DNA of 24,548 bases, taken from assembly GCA_050013075.1 (NCBI GenBank), contig JBEKFZ010000062.1, forward strand, positions 1-24,548. The letters are read 5' to 3'. The position numbers and the translations under genes were made by a program. The notes beneath the pieces are model-generated. The model ran no database searches, had not been told where the DNA came from, and saw nothing but the letters and a program-made list of their open reading frames with translations. Below, piece after piece: positions 22,084-24,548 of the stretch. The DNA is from JBEKIK01 sp050013075 (GTDB lineage Bacteria; Planctomycetota; Planctomycetia; Pirellulales; Thermoguttaceae). The stretch's first letter is position 1, and every line of letters starts with the position of its first letter.

Positions 22084-23319
22084 TTAGCGAGCGCTCCATT
22101 CCAGGATGACTTGCCGCGGCTGTTCGGCGTCTTGGGGGCGGGCGACTTGAGATTGGAATGGATCGGCCTGGGGCGGCTGAGAGGGCTGCGACGGTTGTGG
22201 TACGATTGCATTATGTTGGCCGGCCGGAGATTGAGCCAGTGTGGTCGGCGTCGGCGCAGGCGTCGATGTTGGAATCGGTATGGACTTCTGAGCGACGGCC
22301 GTTTTCCATGCGGAAGCAGGCAGCACGGTCGAAACGGATGCAAGTTTCACGCCGCCTTGACTATTTTCAGGTGAAGACCCGGGGCTGCTGGCAACCGTTA
22401 TGGGATTAAATAGCGAACCGGGCACTGGAACCAGGCGGCCGGCTGGAATCACGGCCGGCGGAGATGGGCGGTTCTGAGATGGTTGTTGATAGATCGAAGC
22501 GGGCTCCGCACGCCCGGCGGCGGAGTTTGCGGCAAGCATTTCGGGCGATGCGCCCGCGGCGGGCTGGTTATTGCCCGGTTTAAGCGCCGGAGAGCCTTGT
22601 TTGACCCAGGCCAGCCAGGAATTTTGCAGTCGTGGCAAGTCGCCGATGCCGTAGTTTCGGGCCACGGCTCCGGACCAATCGTTGTTCTTCAGTCCGTCGT
22701 CGAGGAATTCAATGTACTTACGACGGCCGCCGATTTGGATGAGATATTCGGCCAGGGAATAGCATTGCGCGTAAAGCGGCATCACGTCGGGCGGATACTC
22801 GGTCATGGCGAACATGCGGCTGAAGGCGATTCCCCGGCCGGTGCGGAGGAACTGATCGAGCATGCGCTGGTACTTTGTGCGTTCGGCGATATTTTCCACG
22901 GTGGTGGCGCCGCCTTCGTCGGCCCAGCGCGGAAGCGGCTGGCGGAAGTGGCTGGCGTAAATCATGTGCGTGATTTCGTGCGGCAGGACGGAATCGAGTA
23001 CGCGCTGGGGCGAGCCTTGGATGGTCATGCGCCAGCCGAATACTTCGCCGCGGTCGAAAACGAAGGTAGTCGCTCCGCCCGCGCCGAGATTCGGTCCGAC
23101 CATGACGGTCATGGGGCAGGGCTGGGACCAGTCGGGCATGGGCTGCCCGAGCCACTCGATGGCCAGATCGTGGCGGTATTGTTCGGCGGCCTGGGCGATT
23201 TGGGCGGCCAGATTTGGGTCGGGTGTTTCGACGATAAAATTGGCACTGCGGTGCCGGGCGCCCATCGAAACCAGGAGCGCGGCCGTCAAGGCGACGGCCC
23301 GAATTATGCGAGCGTCCAT
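22084..23319 (-). CDS. Secreted HEITH metallopeptidase-like protein
   Basis: The 411-residue protein starts with a signal or anchor sequence (AVALTAALLVSMG). A gluzincin-type zinc motif follows: LPHEITHMIYA (H114, E115, H118) with WADEG (E135) as likely third ligand, 16 residues later. This is the pattern of the Peptidase_MA-like families. From about residue 245 the tail is Pro/Gln/Ala/Ser-rich and probably disordered, ending in RQVILEWSAR. All zinc residues are present, so activity is plausible, but the substrate is unknown. It converges with cdsA. The ATG at 23319 is preceded by GAAAGG about 12 nt away and has only weak ribosome-site support. Confidence 0.82.
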   Translation of the reverse strand: MDARIIRAVALTAALLVSMGARHRSANFIVETPDPNLAAQIAQAAEQYRHDLAIEWLGQPMPDWSQPCPMTVMVGPNLGAGGATTFVFDRGEVFGWRMTIQGSPQRVLDSVLPHEITHMIYASHFRQPLPRWADEGGATTVENIAERTKYQRMLDQFLRTGRGIAFSRMFAMTEYPPDVMPLYAQCYSLAEYLIQIGGRRKYIEFLDDGLKNNDWSGAVARNYGIGDLPRLQNSWLAWVKQGSPALKPGNNQPAAGASPEMLAANSAAGRAEPASIYQQPSQNRPSPPAVIPAGRLVPVPGSLFNPITVASSPGSSPENSQGGVKLASVSTVLPASAWKTAVAQKSIPIPTSTPAPTPTTLAQSPAGQHNAIVPQPSQPSQPPQADPFQSQVARPQDAEQPRQVILEWSAR

Positions 23320-23463
23320 GCTCTTTCGTTGCCTTTCTTGTCAAAGTCAGGTAACCGTCGGCCGCATCCTTGCGATCCGACGCCGTGCCGGCAACTGTGA
23401 TTACATAAAAAAGTTTAGCCGGAGATTTCAGTTTTGCGCTTTGGTTTCGCCAGCCCCTTACCC

Positions 23464-23712
23464 GACGAACTTTCGTTCGTCTGCTCCCGGCCCGCAATGC
23501 CAAAACAACGGAAACAACAGGATTGAATTGCCGTGCGGGATTAAAGGATAAGGGAATTTACAATATCTTTGGAAATCCACAAAGAGCGGTTTTTTACGTC
23601 ATGCCAGCGGTGCTAGCACAAATCTGCGACCGGCGGTCGCGCTGAAATCGGCCCGCGTTTAACCACAACAGGTTTATTCACGACCCGTTTAGCCGCGACC
23701 CGAAGGGGAGCG
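23464..23712. repeat. Repeat fragments in the gap before the peptidase-like gene
   Basis: Within the gene-free stretch 23320-23727 there are a hairpin GACGAAC-TTTC-GTTCGTC (23464-23481), a palindrome GCGACC-GGC-GGTCGC (23626-23640), and a single 26-bp core copy (GTTTAGCCGCGACCCG onward, 23687-23712) identical to the arms at 15878-15951 and to the uvrA copy at 608-633. No gene is seen. Confidence 0.8.
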
Positions 23713-23727
23713 ATCTTAGAGCTTGGT

Positions 23728-24093
23728 TTAGCAACGATCGGAATGAACGTTATTTGCCAATCGTCCGGTAGACTTTATTCTCTCGTTGATGAACAGAATC
23801 GCTCGCACCTGGGAGCGGAGTTGTGTGGGATCGTCCATCCCAGCGGCTTCCCGTTCGATCTCATCGGCAATTCGGTCAAAACAGTCCTTAAGTTTCACGT
23901 CATCTTTAAGCGATGAGGCAATGCGACCTTGATAGTCCTCGGTGAGCGACCCATCTTCGGTGATTATTTCATCTTCGGGGGATAAGTACCGTCCGACGAG
24001 GACGAAAACTTCGCGCCAACCAAGCGGATAGTTCGCCTTGGCATAAAGGCAATCAGCCAGCAGTTGCGCGTCAGCGAACACACCGAGAGACAT
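23728..24093 (-). CDS. Small hypothetical protein
   Basis: I do not recognise it. The 121 residues begin MSLGVFADAQLLADCLYAKA and are acidic in the middle (YLSPEDEIITEDGSLTED). Helical stretches follow (KDCFDRIADEIEREAAGMDD, then LRSQVRAILFINERI). It has no signal peptide or membrane segment. The ATG at 24093 lies 2 nt after the stop of the barrel gene on the same strand, which suggests translational coupling. The frame stays open upstream to 24417, but that part overlaps the barrel gene. It could still be a chance frame. Confidence 0.5.
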   Translation of the reverse strand: MSLGVFADAQLLADCLYAKANYPLGWREVFVLVGRYLSPEDEIITEDGSLTEDYQGRIASSLKDDVKLKDCFDRIADEIEREAAGMDDPTQLRSQVRAILFINERIKSTGRLANNVHSDRC

Positions 24094-24095
24094 TC

Positions 24096-24548
24096 CTAGT
24101 GCTTCAGTCCGACTCGGAAAGTAACGCCCACCAGCGACAGATTGTCGGCCAGCGGGACAAGGGTGTTGCCGGTGTTTATCCAGTATTGGGCTTCCCACAG
24201 GGCCTGGGCGAAGAGGGAGGAGCGGCCCAAATCCCTGGCCCATTCGGCACCGAGTTGCAGTTCGGTGAGACTCAGCGCGCTGGTCTGGGGCGCAAGGTCC
24301 CATGTCTGGGTAATCGGCTCTTTGCCAATGCCATTCACCTGCATGGCTCGAACCGTGGGGCTGCCGAAGACTTCGGAGGCGCGGACATTGGCCACCAAGG
24401 CCAGGCCCGAGCAACAAAACGGCCGCTTCAACTCGGCGAACACGCTGGGACCAACGCCATCGAAGCGATTCGTGAGATTAAAGGTATCTCTGGTGGCAGG
24501 AATACTCCGACCCACGTCGGCCACGTGGATGGCCACGCCGGAAAAAGT
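24096..24548 (-). CDS. Outer-membrane beta-barrel protein, C-terminal part
   Basis: The gene enters from the right edge and ends with TAG at 24096; 150 residues are visible. Alternating aromatic and polar strands (RFDGVGPSVFAELKRPF, GLALVANVRASEVFG, ELQLGAEWARDLGRSS, LFAQALWEAQYWINTG) end in LVGVTFRVGLKH. This resembles the Lpg1974-type porins found in planctomycetes, where the last strand closes the barrel. A different barrel family is possible, since the start is missing. A small gene follows 2 nt later. Confidence 0.6.
   Translation of the reverse strand, partial: TFSGVAIHVADVGRSIPATRDTFNLTNRFDGVGPSVFAELKRPFCCSGLALVANVRASEVFGSPTVRAMQVNGIGKEPITQTWDLAPQTSALSLTELQLGAEWARDLGRSSLFAQALWEAQYWINTGNTLVPLADNLSLVGVTFRVGLKH

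Noticed and set aside
24094..24417. Upstream extension of the small gene ending at 23728
   Set aside because: It lies within the barrel gene, whose other frame has clear barrel strands and ends just before the ATG at 24093.

Overview
The window looks like a piece of a Planctomycetota chromosome, probably from the Pirellulales side (inference). The signs are a BBP7-type outer-membrane barrel with the WWTSGENLPPLVTTSP signature, a UvrA protein made of two UvrA units in one chain, several secreted proteins of planctomycete type, and intergenic DNA crowded with palindromes and 7-bp degenerate tandem repeats. No rRNA, tRNA, CRISPR array or transposase gene was found.

Layout, left to right. uvrA runs leftward from 4895 and off the left edge (1-4895, minus). 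A repeat-rich gap is followed by a BBP7 barrel gene (plus) with a terminator hairpin. Next come a GTPase gene and obg, 13 nt apart. A hicB-hicA toxin-antitoxin pair follows, then coaX, then a lone MqsA/YgiT-type zinc-finger HTH gene with two palindromic operators. Leftward genes follow: a secreted GH2 beta-galactosidase, folD, rpmA (ribosomal protein L27) and a secreted hypothetical protein. Rightward genes follow: a TPR protein with a charged tail, a GT4 glycosyltransferase, a PlsC-type acyltransferase and a CdsA-type cytidylyltransferase, the last two 4 nt apart. The right end is leftward: a secreted HEITH metallopeptidase-like protein, a small unknown gene, and the 3' part of a second outer-membrane barrel gene.

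The most unusual content is the repeat system. Two kinds of module recur: (i) hairpin modules ending in GGCTAAAC (or GTTTAGCC on the other strand), whose stem sequences differ while pairing is kept; and (ii) short arrays of degenerate heptanucleotides, such as CTGAACC, AGGATGA, GGCAGTG, AGCCTA-type and CCCCTCG units. They join in a recurring order and occur both between genes and inside reading frames. I translated three such composites in frame within uvrA: one in each UvrA unit and one forming the linker between units. The two inside the units are read in the same frame and orientation and give related 19-residue peptides. Other palindromes sit in frame in coaX and, probably, in the GTPase gene. 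Repeats also encode the C-terminal tails of FolD and the glycosyltransferase. Elsewhere palindromes are nested inside one another (14703-14840, 18671-18791, 20097-20221). The closest known parallels I can name are the Rickettsia palindromic elements, which insert in frame in genes, and the heptameric STRR repeats of cyanobacteria. I cannot say from sequence alone whether this family has been described.
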